DNA of 64,000 bases from JBBRMW01 sp965246845 (GCA_965246845.1 CBDFFR010000014.1:372001-436000); one strand, 5' to 3'; positions 43,879 to 53,868 are shown, numbered from the stretch's first letter. Notes: generated from the sequence alone by a model not told the origin. Numbers and translations: made by a program.

Positions 43879-45437
43879 GAGTCCATGGGGACGAGCGTAT
43901 CCAGCCCGTCTGCGCTCTGGACTGCCCAGCCAACCGCACCGGACGGCGCTTTGACCTTCCACCACGTATAGCCACCGCTCGATTTGGGACCTTCGATGAC
44001 CTCCACCACAGTCCCGCGCGGCATCTTTTCGATGACCCGGGCGGTCGTGCCGGGCGCGCTGCGTAGTTTCAATCCATCGTCACGTACATAGACGCGCGCC
44101 TTCCCGCCGGGAGTGAGTGTCTCCGTTGCGGTCGGGTCCGCGGGCGCGATGTCCTGTCCCTCCAGTGGTTCGAGCATATATTTATCCGCGATGATTTCAG
44201 AGGTCCAACCCGTGTAGTCCCCATACTGGACGCGCCACCACATCACCATTTCATACGTCGCGTCGGCGCGGATGCATTCCGGTCCAGAAAGAATCTTCAC
44301 GGTATCGCCAATTGGCGCATTGATCAGGATTTCGCGCGAGGCGGCCCCGCGACGGATCGGCTTAGTCTTATCGGTACCGGCGATCCCGCGTATGATTTTA
44401 GCCTCGACGCCGACATTCACGCGCGACGGCGCGGCATCCGTACACCGGATATTGGTCGCCCGGAAGCGCCCCGGCATTCCGTCGGCGCTCCCGGAATTAC
44501 CGCTTGTCGCCGCAATGGGCTTGAGGGATGCCCAGGCAGGCCACCCGGCATTTTGCTTGGCTTCGGTCAGTTGCGTCATCTTCGCATCGGTGAGCGAAAC
44601 CGCACGCACGGTATGGTCCTGCGCGCCTGTCCACGCCATGAAGCCGATACTCTGACCGTCCGGGGACCATGTGAGCGCGTCGAGAAAGTAGTTTTCCAGT
44701 ACGAGGAGCTGCGTTTCGGCGCTGCCATCGCGCCCGGCGGTCATGATAATCCCATCACCGTCTTTTTGCAGGACATACGCGATCTGTTTGCCATCTGGGG
44801 ACCAGACCGGGGAAACCCTGTCACCGTCGTCTTTCTTGTTGATCGAGCGGGGGTTCTTGCCAGCCCGATCCGTGACATAAATTTCAAACGCTTCGGCCTT
44901 GTTGCTGCTATACGCGAGCTGGGTTCCATCCGGGGACCACGTTGGGGAAACGCTATCCGAACCAATTTCGCGCGTAATCTGCTGGATATTGCCGCCATCG
45001 ACTTGAATTGTGTACACGTTCAACGATCCGGTGCGGTTGGAGACGAACGCGAGCGACTTGCCATCGGGGGACCAGCGTGGCTGAGTGTTGCTGGTCGGTC
45101 CGCTGCTCTGCGTGATTTGTTGTTCGCCGCTGCCATCCGCATTCACCACATAAATGTTCGTCTGTTCCTCGCGCCGGGAGGAGAACGCGATGCGCGTCCG
45201 GTCGGGGGACCAATCCGGCTCCGTGTTGTCGCCTTTCGTGACGAGTTTACGTGCGTTCGTGCCGTCGTTATTCATCGTATAGAGGGTGTGCGCGTCTGCC
45301 TCCCCCGCTGCATAAACGATCTGATTGCCTGCGTCTGTGGCAGATTGCGCTGCGTAAGTTGAGGTGGCGAATACAGGCATCACTAGACTAACCAACAGAA
45401 GGGCATCGGCCAGCGGCCTGATATGCTGCACTCTCAT
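43875..45437 (-). CDS. secreted PD40 protein with two SH3-like domains (array member 4)
   Basis: 520 residues from the ATG at 45437 (four-base overlap with the gene before). Signal peptide to about residue 30 (STYAAQ), PD40 propeller, then two SH3-like domains in series. The first is the family type (GPECIRA ... MWWRVQYGDYTGW). The second is closer to canonical SH3b (VRDDGLKLRSAPGTTARVIEKM ... GPKSSGGYTWWKVKAPSG). The second domain is unique in the array and suggests wall or glycan binding. Confidence 0.83.
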   Translation of the reverse strand: MRVQHIRPLADALLLVSLVMPVFATSTYAAQSATDAGNQIVYAAGEADAHTLYTMNNDGTNARKLVTKGDNTEPDWSPDRTRIAFSSRREEQTNIYVVNADGSGEQQITQSSGPTSNTQPRWSPDGKSLAFVSNRTGSLNVYTIQVDGGNIQQITREIGSDSVSPTWSPDGTQLAYSSNKAEAFEIYVTDRAGKNPRSINKKDDGDRVSPVWSPDGKQIAYVLQKDGDGIIMTAGRDGSAETQLLVLENYFLDALTWSPDGQSIGFMAWTGAQDHTVRAVSLTDAKMTQLTEAKQNAGWPAWASLKPIAATSGNSGSADGMPGRFRATNIRCTDAAPSRVNVGVEAKIIRGIAGTDKTKPIRRGAASREILINAPIGDTVKILSGPECIRADATYEMVMWWRVQYGDYTGWTSEIIADKYMLEPLEGQDIAPADPTATETLTPGGKARVYVRDDGLKLRSAPGTTARVIEKMPRGTVVEVIEGPKSSGGYTWWKVKAPSGAVGWAVQSADGLDTLVPMDS

Positions 45438-46903
45438 CGGGTTATCTCCCACCATGTCGGTTTGTCGATGCGCCAGCCGACAATGCCACTATCCGTGCGT
45501 AGCTTCCACCAGATGAAATATTCAGCGTAGACCGGACCGCCAATCACTTTTGCCACATCCCCATTGCGCAGTTTTAGTTTTTCGATGGACCAGATGCTTG
45601 CCTCGCGGCGCAGGTGGCTACCATCGCCATTGTCGTTGATACGCAGGTTCCTGTTCACTTTGAGGTCTGGCGTGACGGTCGCCGGGTCAACCACAGCGTA
45701 AGCGGATGCGTTGTTGACGATATAGGCGGTCGTATCATTGCCCAGTACAACCTCACGGAAGCCGTTTTTCGTCTTTCCGTTCCACAGGATACGATCTCCC
45801 CACAGCAGCCGCCGCAGACTCTTGGAACCGCTCGACGGCTGGCTATAGGCATAGGCGTTGTAACCACGCTTGATCTCGTAGACCTTGCCCTCGAGAGGCG
45901 GGATCAGGTCGTGGACGTCTCCGGTGAATGGCTGGGTATCGACTTCCGGGTCATCGCCGCTGGCCGGAGCGCCGCTCGCTTCCGCACCGGTGCTGGCGCG
46001 CGGCTTGAGCGACGCCCACGACACCCAACCGACATCGTTCGCGCTCTCGCTGATCTGCCGCGCCGATCCATCACTGATACTGGTGATCTGGATGATATGC
46101 GGCTGCTGTTCCGCCCACGCCATGTACGCAATCGACTTGCCATCCGGGGACCATGTGACCGACCCGATATATTTTTTATCGACGGATGTGATCTGTCGCT
46201 GATTTTTGCCATTCTTATCGACGGTGTACAGTTCGCCGTTGCCATCATCATTCGAGGCGAACGCGATGGTGTTTGCATCGGGCGACCACGCCGGGTACGT
46301 AAAATCGCCGTTCTCGTGTTTGGTCAGTTGGCGCAAATTTTGGCCGCTGCTGTCGATCAGCCAGATTTCACTCCGGTCAGTTTTGTTGGACGCGAGCGCA
46401 ATTTGCGTCCCATCCGGCGACCACGCGGGTGTATCGAAATCGGCGGTCAGGTCTCTGGTCAAGCGCCGGATGTTCGTGCCGTCCGCGCGGATCGTGTACA
46501 CGTCCTGTTTGCCGGATTTATTGGAAACGAACGCGACAGACTGCCCATCCGGGGACCAGCTTGGTGCATCGTTGTAGGTCCCGCTGTCCTTCGTGAGCTG
46601 TGTTTCGTTCGTGCCATCCGCATCGATGATATAAATATCGGTCACTTCGTTGCGCTTGGAGCTGAATGCGATTTTGCTGCGGTCCGGGGACCATGCCGGG
46701 CTGGTGCTATCCCCCGTTTTGGTGAGCTGCGTCTTGCTGCTGCCATCAGGGTTGGCGGTATATAGCACATGGCGTTCCGGCTCGCCTGCCGCATAGGTAA
46801 TACGGCTTTCGCTCTGGGCGCGTGCGCTGAACGGCAGCCCCATCAATAAAATACCGCCCATGACGATCAGGCGAACCGCACGCGATAAAGTCTTGTGTAT
46901 CAT
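45434..46903 (-). CDS. secreted PD40-SH3 propeller protein (array member 3)
   Basis: 489 residues from 46903, where AGAAGG is seven bases upstream and the protein begins with a normal signal peptide (MIHKTLSRAVRLIVMGGILL ... SARAQ). The ATG at 46924 is an alternative. After the PD40 propeller come two divergent modules: KRGYNAYAYSQPSSGSKSLR, with LLWGDRILWNGKTK, and an SH3-like end, GDVAKVIGGPVYAEYFIWWK. The paired cysteines of the other members are missing (GPVYAE for GPxC), so its fold must be stable without the disulfide. Confidence 0.8.
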   Translation of the reverse strand: MIHKTLSRAVRLIVMGGILLMGLPFSARAQSESRITYAAGEPERHVLYTANPDGSSKTQLTKTGDSTSPAWSPDRSKIAFSSKRNEVTDIYIIDADGTNETQLTKDSGTYNDAPSWSPDGQSVAFVSNKSGKQDVYTIRADGTNIRRLTRDLTADFDTPAWSPDGTQIALASNKTDRSEIWLIDSSGQNLRQLTKHENGDFTYPAWSPDANTIAFASNDDGNGELYTVDKNGKNQRQITSVDKKYIGSVTWSPDGKSIAYMAWAEQQPHIIQITSISDGSARQISESANDVGWVSWASLKPRASTGAEASGAPASGDDPEVDTQPFTGDVHDLIPPLEGKVYEIKRGYNAYAYSQPSSGSKSLRRLLWGDRILWNGKTKNGFREVVLGNDTTAYIVNNASAYAVVDPATVTPDLKVNRNLRINDNGDGSHLRREASIWSIEKLKLRNGDVAKVIGGPVYAEYFIWWKLRTDSGIVGWRIDKPTWWEITR

Positions 46904-46924
46904 GATCAACCTTCTTGCGCTCAT

Positions 46925-48202
46925 CTACTCGTTCGGGATGGGTTCAAGCCAATAGGTGGACCCGGAGCCTTCCGGCGTCCATCCAGTCACGCCGCGCCAT
47001 GTGACGCGCCACCACGTCAGGTTACTCGTACAATTGGGTCCCTCGACGATTTTGAAGATCGCACCGGCGGGCATCGTCGCGACGATGGTGCGGCTGCCCG
47101 GTGACGCGCGCATATCGCTGGGGTCCGGCGGGACGAGCGTGACACGGCCTCGCTTCCCGACATCCAGCCGCGAGAGCGGCGAACGGCTACATATGCGGCG
47201 CGTTTTGGCGGGCGTATCCGTCTCCGGGTTGAAAATCGGGCTTTCATCCTCATCGGTCGCGCCCGAAGATGCACCAGTTGACAGCGCGATTGCTTCTACT
47301 TTGGCTGGACCGGACCACGACGCCCAGCCAATGTCTTTACCGTTTTCGGTGAGCGACCGCGCGCTGCCATCAACGAGACTGACCAGTTGGATCGAACGGT
47401 TTCCGGTACTTTTCCAGACCATGAACGCAATCGATTTGGCATCGCGCGACCATGTGACCGAGCCGACGAATTGTTCCGGCAAATCCGCGATCAGGTCGGG
47501 CGCACCGCCGCCGCTGCCGATGGAAAGCACCGTACCATTTCCATTCTCGACCGAGGCAAACGCAATCTTTTTGCCGTCGGGGGTCCACGCCGGGTAGGTA
47601 TAATCGCCTTCTTTATGCCGCGTAAGCTGGCGCAGGTTTGCACCCGCCGTATCCATCGTCCACAGCTCGTATTGGCCTGTTTTGTTGCTGGCAAAGGCTA
47701 TTGCCTTGCCGTCCGGGGACCACGCCGGGGTATCGTAATCGGCGTTGCGTTCCTGTGTGAGTTGGTGGACATCGCCCTTGCCATCGGCAGCCGCGTAGTA
47801 AATATCGTTTTTGCCGGATCGGTTGGAGACGAAGACCAGATAGCGCCCATCCGGGGACCAGCCCGGCGCGATATTCGCAGTCCCGTTATTCTTTGTCACC
47901 TGAATTTCGCCCGTACCATCGGCATTGACAACATATATTTCTGTCACACCGTCGCGCGTCGCGCTGAATGCGATTTTGCGCCGATCCGGGGACCAGTTTG
48001 GATCGGCGTTGTCGCCCTTGCTGCTCACCTTCTTGCGATCCGTACCATCCGGCTTGAGGGTATACAATTCGTGCGCGCCGGGGATTCCGACTGCGACGAC
48101 CAGCCGATCATCTGCGCCTTGTGCATCGACGAGGCGCGGCAAGACCGCGAGCAGCACAATGATCCACATGCCGAACACGAAACGATTAACGCGCGGGTTC
48201 AA
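46925..48202 (-). CDS. secreted PD40-SH3 propeller protein (array member 2)
   Basis: 425 residues. Signal peptide FVFGMWIIVLLAVLPRLVDAQ, six-blade PD40 propeller (about 30-300), a short acidic linker, and an SH3-like domain beginning RICSRSPLSRLDVGKRGRV and ending LTWWRVTWRGVTGWTPEG. Starts 17 bases inside the end of the upstream paralogue. Closest in length and C-terminal sequence to member 1, so these two are probably the most recent duplicates. Confidence 0.83.
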   Translation of the reverse strand: MNPRVNRFVFGMWIIVLLAVLPRLVDAQGADDRLVVAVGIPGAHELYTLKPDGTDRKKVSSKGDNADPNWSPDRRKIAFSATRDGVTEIYVVNADGTGEIQVTKNNGTANIAPGWSPDGRYLVFVSNRSGKNDIYYAAADGKGDVHQLTQERNADYDTPAWSPDGKAIAFASNKTGQYELWTMDTAGANLRQLTRHKEGDYTYPAWTPDGKKIAFASVENGNGTVLSIGSGGGAPDLIADLPEQFVGSVTWSRDAKSIAFMVWKSTGNRSIQLVSLVDGSARSLTENGKDIGWASWSGPAKVEAIALSTGASSGATDEDESPIFNPETDTPAKTRRICSRSPLSRLDVGKRGRVTLVPPDPSDMRASPGSRTIVATMPAGAIFKIVEGPNCTSNLTWWRVTWRGVTGWTPEGSGSTYWLEPIPNE

Positions 48203-49412
48203 GGTAATAATCCGAGCCTTCGCCTTCGGCAGCCCATCCCGTCACAGCAGAAGTCTGAATCTGCCACCAGGTCAGGTTACGCGCACACTCCGGCCCATCT
48301 TTCACCGTGAAGGTTGTCCCCGGCGCGATCTGGCGTATTTTGGAGCCGTCCGGGGTTTTGCGGACCCAACTCGACATCGGCGGCTCGTAAGTCACACGGC
48401 CTTTCATCCCGACCGTGAGGCGCGAACGTGGTGAGCCAGCGCAAAGTTTGCTCCCGCCTTCGTCACCCCCGGCAGTATCCTGCGGACCATCGCCACTGCC
48501 CGTATCGACGGCCACCGGACTCACTTTCTTGAACGATGCCCAGGACGGCCACCCGGCGTTGTCGTTGCCGCTGCTCAACTGTTTGAGCGTGCCACCGTTA
48601 ATGGTCACGCTGCTGATGGTATGCGCCTGATCTTTAGTCGCCATGAACGCCAGTTGCTTGCCGTCCGGCGACCATGTAAGCGAACCGACAAACTGTTCCG
48701 GGATGGTGACGACCAGCGATTGATTTTTGCCGCTGGCCTCGACGGTATAGATTTCGCTTTCGCCATTCGCAATTGAAACGAACGCAATCAGCTTGCTATC
48801 CGGCGACCACGCCGGAGCGTTGTAGTCGCCATCGGCATGTTTTGTCAATTGGCGCGGATTGCTGCCATTGTTCGCCATGATCCAGATTTCGGATTGTCCT
48901 GTTTTGTTGCTGGAGTACACAATCGATTTGCCGTCGGGCGACCAGGACGGCGTATCGAAGTCGGCCTTCGGGTCGCTGGACACCTTCGACGAGTCGCCAC
49001 CGCTTGCGCTCACCATGAAGACATCCGCTTTGCCGGACTGGTTGGAGATGAAGATCACGTTCGCACCATCCGGGGACCAGTTCGGTTGCGCGTTGGTGAC
49101 GGCGCTCCCGCGCGTAATCTGGCGCTCGCCAGAGCCATCCGCATTGATCGCGTATAGATGCGTGTCGTCGCCGCGTTTGGAACTGAACACGATCTGGCGG
49201 CGGTCCGGGGACCAGTTCGGCTCCGAGCTGTCGCCTGTGCTGGTTAGTTTGTGCGGGTTGCCACCGTCGGAGTTCATCACGAACAACGCCCGGCTGCCGA
49301 GCGCACCTGCTGCATATACAATCTGATCGGCTCCCTGTGCGTGCGCCAGTGATTGCGCAAGGATTACCATGCCAAGCGCAACACACGCGCCGAGACGCTT
49401 CAGCATCGCCAT
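48186..49412 (-). CDS. secreted PD40-SH3 propeller protein (array member 1)
   Basis: 408 residues from the ATG at 49412 (AGGA eight bases before); the frame is open to a GTG at 49427. Signal peptide MLKRLGACVALGMVILAQSL-AHAQ, PD40 propeller, SH3-like end with LCAGSPRSRLTVGMKGRV and GPECARNLTWWQIQTSAVTG. First of the seven paralogues in transcription order; 34 bp after the DUF2993-like gene. Confidence 0.83.
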   Translation of the reverse strand: MAMLKRLGACVALGMVILAQSLAHAQGADQIVYAAGALGSRALFVMNSDGGNPHKLTSTGDSSEPNWSPDRRQIVFSSKRGDDTHLYAINADGSGERQITRGSAVTNAQPNWSPDGANVIFISNQSGKADVFMVSASGGDSSKVSSDPKADFDTPSWSPDGKSIVYSSNKTGQSEIWIMANNGSNPRQLTKHADGDYNAPAWSPDSKLIAFVSIANGESEIYTVEASGKNQSLVVTIPEQFVGSLTWSPDGKQLAFMATKDQAHTISSVTINGGTLKQLSSGNDNAGWPSWASFKKVSPVAVDTGSGDGPQDTAGGDEGGSKLCAGSPRSRLTVGMKGRVTYEPPMSSWVRKTPDGSKIRQIAPGTTFTVKDGPECARNLTWWQIQTSAVTGWAAEGEGSDYYLEPAR

Positions 49413-49446
49413 CACCCTAGTCCTCACAAGTCGTTGCGGAAATTGG

Positions 49447-51081
49447 CTATGGATCGGTCACGAGCGTATCGTTTTCGGCAGTGACTTTGCTCACTTTTCC
49501 GGGAATCAGCACGTTGGTCACGTAATCGCCGAGCGCCGACATCGCCGCCTGCCCGACTGGAGTATTGCTGCCGACCTCTTTATCGGCGAGCTTGATAGAG
49601 GTGAACTGGATCGATGGCTTGCCATCCTTGACGGTGAGAATGCCGATGATTTGAATGGGAACCGAAATTTCCTTGCCCGGCGCGATCACTTTGGTGATCG
49701 GGTCCGTGATCGGGTTATTGGGCAGCGTGACGTTGCCAGTGACGATGATCGTCCCCTTGTCGAACGTTACGTTCACATCGGTGATCGGACCAAGCGTGCC
49801 GCCTGTCAGCAGGGTCGCCTGCTCGCCCGTGATCGTGTTCTGGGCGTTCGGGTTGATCGTGATCGTCGGTTGCGGCGTGCCGGAACCATAGACGCGGCTT
49901 TGCTGCGTGACCTGCGGCAGTTTGACCGTCGGGCTGGGACCGCTGGTTGCATCCGCAGGTGCAGCGACCGTTACGGCAGTCCGGCTGGGGATGATCGTCG
50001 CGACGGTCGCGGTGGGCGCGACAGACGTTTTGATCGAGACCGCGATATGCGTGACAGCGGCGGTACGCGGCACCACTGTCACCGTGCCGATAATCAGCCG
50101 TCGGGTGCTTGTCGGTCCAGAGGTGATGACTATCGCAACCCCTGTCGGCGGGACGGTGACACTCCCCACGACGGCGCGCGTGTTAAAAGTCGTCACGGCG
50201 GCAGTCGGTGCGACGGTCCCCGCCAGCGTTACGGCGGCGGTTGGGCGCAGCGTCGGGAGGTCGCTGGTACTCAGTTCGAGAATATCCAGCGTGAGCAAGC
50301 CTGGCTGCTGCGTCAGCTTTTGAACTTTTTTGCGGATCAGGTAACCGGTCAGCCAATCGTTAACGATCCCCTCGGCCTGTTTGCCGCGTTCGGTGTTCGT
50401 CTCATCACCGCCGTTGACCTTGACGGATGTGACCTTGAAGCGCAGTTTTTCAGCTTCCACGCTCAACGTCCCGATAATCTCCAGACTCACACCGATTTTG
50501 GTTCCGAGCGGACCATCGACAATCACTGTCCCGGTGATTTGTATCGAATCCGCGAGGATAGTCAGTTTCAGGTTCTGGATGTCTTTTTGCGTCTTCTGGA
50601 TGTCCTGCGTGGCGGTTTCATCGGTGAGTAAAAGCTGTTTCGCGACGGGCGGGAGGGGGGTCGCGGTGGATATTTTCGGCAGTTTGATCGTCGCCGTCGG
50701 GCTGACAGCGACGCGCGTGACGGGCGCTGTCGCCGCCGCCGTCACTGTGCCTGTTGCCCCGATGGTCGCTGTAGGCGCTTGTACCGCAAACGCGACAAAC
50801 TGAACATTTGAGTCGCTGCGTGCGGATTTGGTCGGCGTGATCGGGTCGGGGGTTTGAGTCGGCTCAAGGACCATCACGCTGGTGCGTGAACCCTCTTTGA
50901 TGGCCTGTACTGTCTGGTAATCGGATGCAATCGTCACATATACGGTTGCGGTCGTCTCCAGATCGACCGGGCGCAACGGCGCGAAGGCCATGCTGAGGGT
51001 CCAGGGTAGGGCAATCAACACGACGAGGATCACGAGCAGGACGATTGTTCCCGTAGAGAACGCGCGTTTGGTTGGTTGCAT
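49447..51081 (-). CDS. membrane-anchored protein with two DUF2993-like domains
   Basis: 544 residues. N-terminal membrane helix (about 9-32, TGTIVLLVILVVLIALPWTLSM), then two similar beta-rich domains separated by a 130-residue Thr/Val/Pro linker. Domain 1 (about 155-275) has ILADSIQITGTVIVDGPLG, then GYLIRKKVQKLTQQPGLLTL. Domain 2 (about 415-540) has ITDVNVTFDKGTIIVTGNV, then YVTNVLIPGKVSKVTAENDT. The pattern (test strands, helix, then L/T-rich end strand) resembles DUF2993/LmeA phospholipid-binding envelope proteins. Lies between the ABC transporter and the propellers. Confidence 0.6.
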   Translation of the reverse strand: MQPTKRAFSTGTIVLLVILVVLIALPWTLSMAFAPLRPVDLETTATVYVTIASDYQTVQAIKEGSRTSVMVLEPTQTPDPITPTKSARSDSNVQFVAFAVQAPTATIGATGTVTAAATAPVTRVAVSPTATIKLPKISTATPLPPVAKQLLLTDETATQDIQKTQKDIQNLKLTILADSIQITGTVIVDGPLGTKIGVSLEIIGTLSVEAEKLRFKVTSVKVNGGDETNTERGKQAEGIVNDWLTGYLIRKKVQKLTQQPGLLTLDILELSTSDLPTLRPTAAVTLAGTVAPTAAVTTFNTRAVVGSVTVPPTGVAIVITSGPTSTRRLIIGTVTVVPRTAAVTHIAVSIKTSVAPTATVATIIPSRTAVTVAAPADATSGPSPTVKLPQVTQQSRVYGSGTPQPTITINPNAQNTITGEQATLLTGGTLGPITDVNVTFDKGTIIVTGNVTLPNNPITDPITKVIAPGKEISVPIQIIGILTVKDGKPSIQFTSIKLADKEVGSNTPVGQAAMSALGDYVTNVLIPGKVSKVTAENDTLVTDP

Positions 51082-51086
51082 GGTGG

Positions 51087-53351
51087 CTAGTTGTCCTCTG
51101 CGCTCATGATGCTCATGCTAACGGCATTGGTCTGCGCGTTATCGTCCGGCTTGTTATCGGCGCTGTTCTGATACACACACGCAGACTCGCTGAGTTTGCC
51201 GTTCAACTGCTGCATAAATGTGGTATTGGAGACCAGATTGATGTTCGCGTAGCGGTTGCGGCCTTCCAGTTCATCCGAAAAGGTCAGCGCGTAGTAGCTG
51301 TATGACTGGTTCGAGAGGTAAGCTGCCCAGCTCAGGACGAGCAGCACCGCCAGCGTATACACCCATGTCCAGCGCTGCCGCACGAGCGAGACCAGCACGC
51401 GCTGGCGGCTAACCCAGGTCTCCTGCAAGCGCAGCGCCAGAACTGCCAGCCCGATACAGACGAAAATCTGCACAATCAGATAAAGCCACGTATCCGCAAT
51501 GTGTCCAGCGCTGTTGAAGTCGTTGAACTTCAGGCTGCCCGCCCAGCAGTAGATACCCAGACTCGAAGCGAATCCGTTGTAGCCCCAGTGCGTGGCCGTG
51601 AAGGGTTCTAGCGTCTGGAATAGTGGACGGAACTGCGGGCTGCTGACGACCAGCACAGAAAAGGCTAGGATGACGTTGGCGATGATGATCGCGATCACGA
51701 GCTGCGTTGCCCGGTCGTTATTGCCGCCCACGAAGGCAGAAACCATCAATCCGGCGCTGAGTGCCGCAATCGACCCCAGCGTGAGCGTGATAATAATGCT
51801 GATTTCAACCAGCGAGGGCGCAAGCGGCGAAGTCGGCAGTTCCTTCCCCTGCAACTGCACGAATGCGGAAAGAAACAGCGGCGAGACGATAATCGCCATG
51901 CGTGCCACGCGCCGTAGACGTGCCGCCGCGCTCATCTTGCGCAGTGCTTTATTGACGAAGAGCGTCCCGATTCCGATACCGAGCAGTAGCACCCCCGCGA
52001 GCAGTACCGCCACCCGCGCGATGGGCATCCCGGTCAGCGCGAGCATTGTCAGACTGCCGAGCGCCCCCAGTACAACCGCCAGCCACAGCGTTTTGGAAAT
52101 GAGATAGGCCAGCGGGTTAAGCCCTTTGGCGCGCTCGTGAATGTAGATGCGGAATTCTTTGCTGATCTCGCGATGGCTATTGAACGCGCCCGTGATGACG
52201 ACAAGGATCACGAACAGGACGACGGTTTGCCGTGCAGCGGAGGCATCACGCGCTTTCAGGAACACTTCGGAGGGCGCAATCAGCAGCAGAAAGCCGGCGA
52301 CGAACGCGGAGAACAGGATTGTAAAAATCCCGCCCAGGTCGTTGTAGCGTCCCAGAAAATAGCGGCTGGACAGGATGCCGAACTGCCGCCAGAACGAGTC
52401 GTTCCGCACCTCGCGCCGGGCCGCCTGTGGATGTTCCTTCAACGCGGGCAACGGGATTGTTCGCCGTTCGGCGCGTTTCTCATCGGTTTTGTGTTCGTCG
52501 AAAATCGTTGCCCAATGCTCGAATTTGTCCGACGAAGTTGCGGGGGCAAGCCCGCGCTTGCTCAAATCATCTTCGAGCCATTGGAAAACGGCATCCGCGC
52601 TGCCTTCGGTGAGCAGCTTCGAGTTGGCGATGAAGACGACCTGATCGCAACGGTCGAGTGTTTCGAGTGTGTGCGTGATGAGCAGCACCGTTGGTCCATC
52701 GCCATTGTTCTGCTTGCCAGAGAGGCGCCGCAGGCTGTCCATTAGGTCGCGCTCCGCGTTCGGGTCGAGGTTGCTGGTCGGCTCATCCAACAGTAGCAGC
52801 GGTGGATTGGTGAGCAGTTCGGCGGCCACGTTGACTTTTTTACGTTCGCCGCTACTGAGCATCCTGATCTGGCGATCCATGCGTGAGTCGCGCTCCTCGA
52901 AGCCGAGGACGATTAGCGCATTCATAAAGCGCCGTTCGATCTCCTCATCGCTCACGCCCGGTAGCCGCAAACGCCCGCTGTGCAGGAGCGATTGGCGCAC
53001 GGTCAAATCCTCGTGCAGGACATTATCGACCGGGACATAGCCGATTTGTTGCAGCCAATATTCCGGATTGTCATACAGGCTTTCGTACCCCGATGCGCCA
53101 CCTTGCACGTCGTGTTCCTGAGTGAGCAATATCTGCCCGCTATAGGGCTTGTCGCCGACGAGTGCCTTGAACATCGTCGTCTTGCCGGCTCCGTTCGGAC
53201 CGACGATACCGACGAACGATCCCGGCTCTACGGAAAAACCAGCACCTTGCAAGAGGGCGAGTTTGGCGGCGCGTCCCGTGAACGCGCCGCCGCCCTTCAC
53301 CACCCACAAATCCTCGACCCGAATCGCAATCGGCCTGTACTTGTCGGTCAT
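51087..53351 (-). CDS. ABCG-type ABC transporter (ATPase and membrane domain fused)
   Basis: 754 residues from the ATG at 53351 (TTG at 53387 would lengthen it). The N-terminal ATPase has Walker A GPNGAGKTT at 51-59, signature LSSGE at 165-169 and Walker B LLLLDEP at 185-191 with TSNLD, as in the ABCG/WHITE subfamily. The membrane half (about 350-720) has seven or eight helices of ABC2 type. Half-transporters of this kind dimerise and export lipids or hydrophobic compounds; direction is inferred. Flanked by lipoprotein and DUF2993-like genes with gaps of five and ten bases. Confidence 0.87.
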   Translation of the reverse strand: MTDKYRPIAIRVEDLWVVKGGGAFTGRAAKLALLQGAGFSVEPGSFVGIVGPNGAGKTTMFKALVGDKPYSGQILLTQEHDVQGGASGYESLYDNPEYWLQQIGYVPVDNVLHEDLTVRQSLLHSGRLRLPGVSDEEIERRFMNALIVLGFEERDSRMDRQIRMLSSGERKKVNVAAELLTNPPLLLLDEPTSNLDPNAERDLMDSLRRLSGKQNNGDGPTVLLITHTLETLDRCDQVVFIANSKLLTEGSADAVFQWLEDDLSKRGLAPATSSDKFEHWATIFDEHKTDEKRAERRTIPLPALKEHPQAARREVRNDSFWRQFGILSSRYFLGRYNDLGGIFTILFSAFVAGFLLLIAPSEVFLKARDASAARQTVVLFVILVVITGAFNSHREISKEFRIYIHERAKGLNPLAYLISKTLWLAVVLGALGSLTMLALTGMPIARVAVLLAGVLLLGIGIGTLFVNKALRKMSAAARLRRVARMAIIVSPLFLSAFVQLQGKELPTSPLAPSLVEISIIITLTLGSIAALSAGLMVSAFVGGNNDRATQLVIAIIIANVILAFSVLVVSSPQFRPLFQTLEPFTATHWGYNGFASSLGIYCWAGSLKFNDFNSAGHIADTWLYLIVQIFVCIGLAVLALRLQETWVSRQRVLVSLVRQRWTWVYTLAVLLVLSWAAYLSNQSYSYYALTFSDELEGRNRYANINLVSNTTFMQQLNGKLSESACVYQNSADNKPDDNAQTNAVSMSIMSAEDN

Positions 53352-53361
53352 GGTGCGCGCT

Positions 53362-53868
53362 TTACTGCTTGACTTCAGCGCCGACAACCTGGCATTGCAG
53401 GTCTACCAATACTGTGTAAGTCCCCAGTACATCGCCCTGGTTACTCCCTTTCCCGGCCTGCACATTGCCTTCGCGCAGCACTTCGGTCCACTCGATGTTG
53501 TACGCATAGATATTCCCGGCGGGGACCTCGGCGGGGATGATGCAGCTCTTCTCGCCGCTGGCATTCGGAATATCGTAGGTATCGTAAATACGGTCCTTGA
53601 CGTCTTTTTCGTTCAGGTTCGCGTTTTTGTTCAGCACGAGCGTGATCGTGTGCCGATACTGCTTCTTGACGTTGATACTGGAGGTCAGGTCGGTGGTTCC
53701 CTTGCTGTTATCGACATCCCCGGTCGTCTCCTTCGTGACCTTGCCGAGCTTTTCACGCAGGTCGACGATGGTGAATTCCTGCGCGCCTTCGCACGCGGAA
53801 AGGAAAATTGACAGAATGAACACGAGTGCGGTGACGATTTGCAGGCGGCGGGCGTGAGCGTGCGTCAT
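53362..53868 (-). CDS. small lipoprotein of the array
   Basis: 168 residues. Lipoprotein signal with lipobox LSAC (cysteine 26), then a mostly polar domain (HTITLVLNKNANLNEKDVKD, ASGEKSCIIPAEVPAGNIYA). One more cysteine pair (KSC, DLQC) may form a disulfide. Ends ten bases before the transporter ATG, so it is probably its accessory or substrate-binding partner. No recognised family. Confidence 0.65.
   Translation of the reverse strand: MTHAHARRLQIVTALVFILSIFLSACEGAQEFTIVDLREKLGKVTKETTGDVDNSKGTTDLTSSINVKKQYRHTITLVLNKNANLNEKDVKDRIYDTYDIPNASGEKSCIIPAEVPAGNIYAYNIEWTEVLREGNVQAGKGSNQGDVLGTYTVLVDLQCQVVGAEVKQ

Noticed and set aside
39548..48310. Long plus-strand open frames opposite the PD40 genes (up to 494 codons)
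   Set aside because: Arg/Ala/Gly-rich shadows of high-GC genes; no family features, while the minus strand carries signal peptides, WSPDG blades and tight overlaps.
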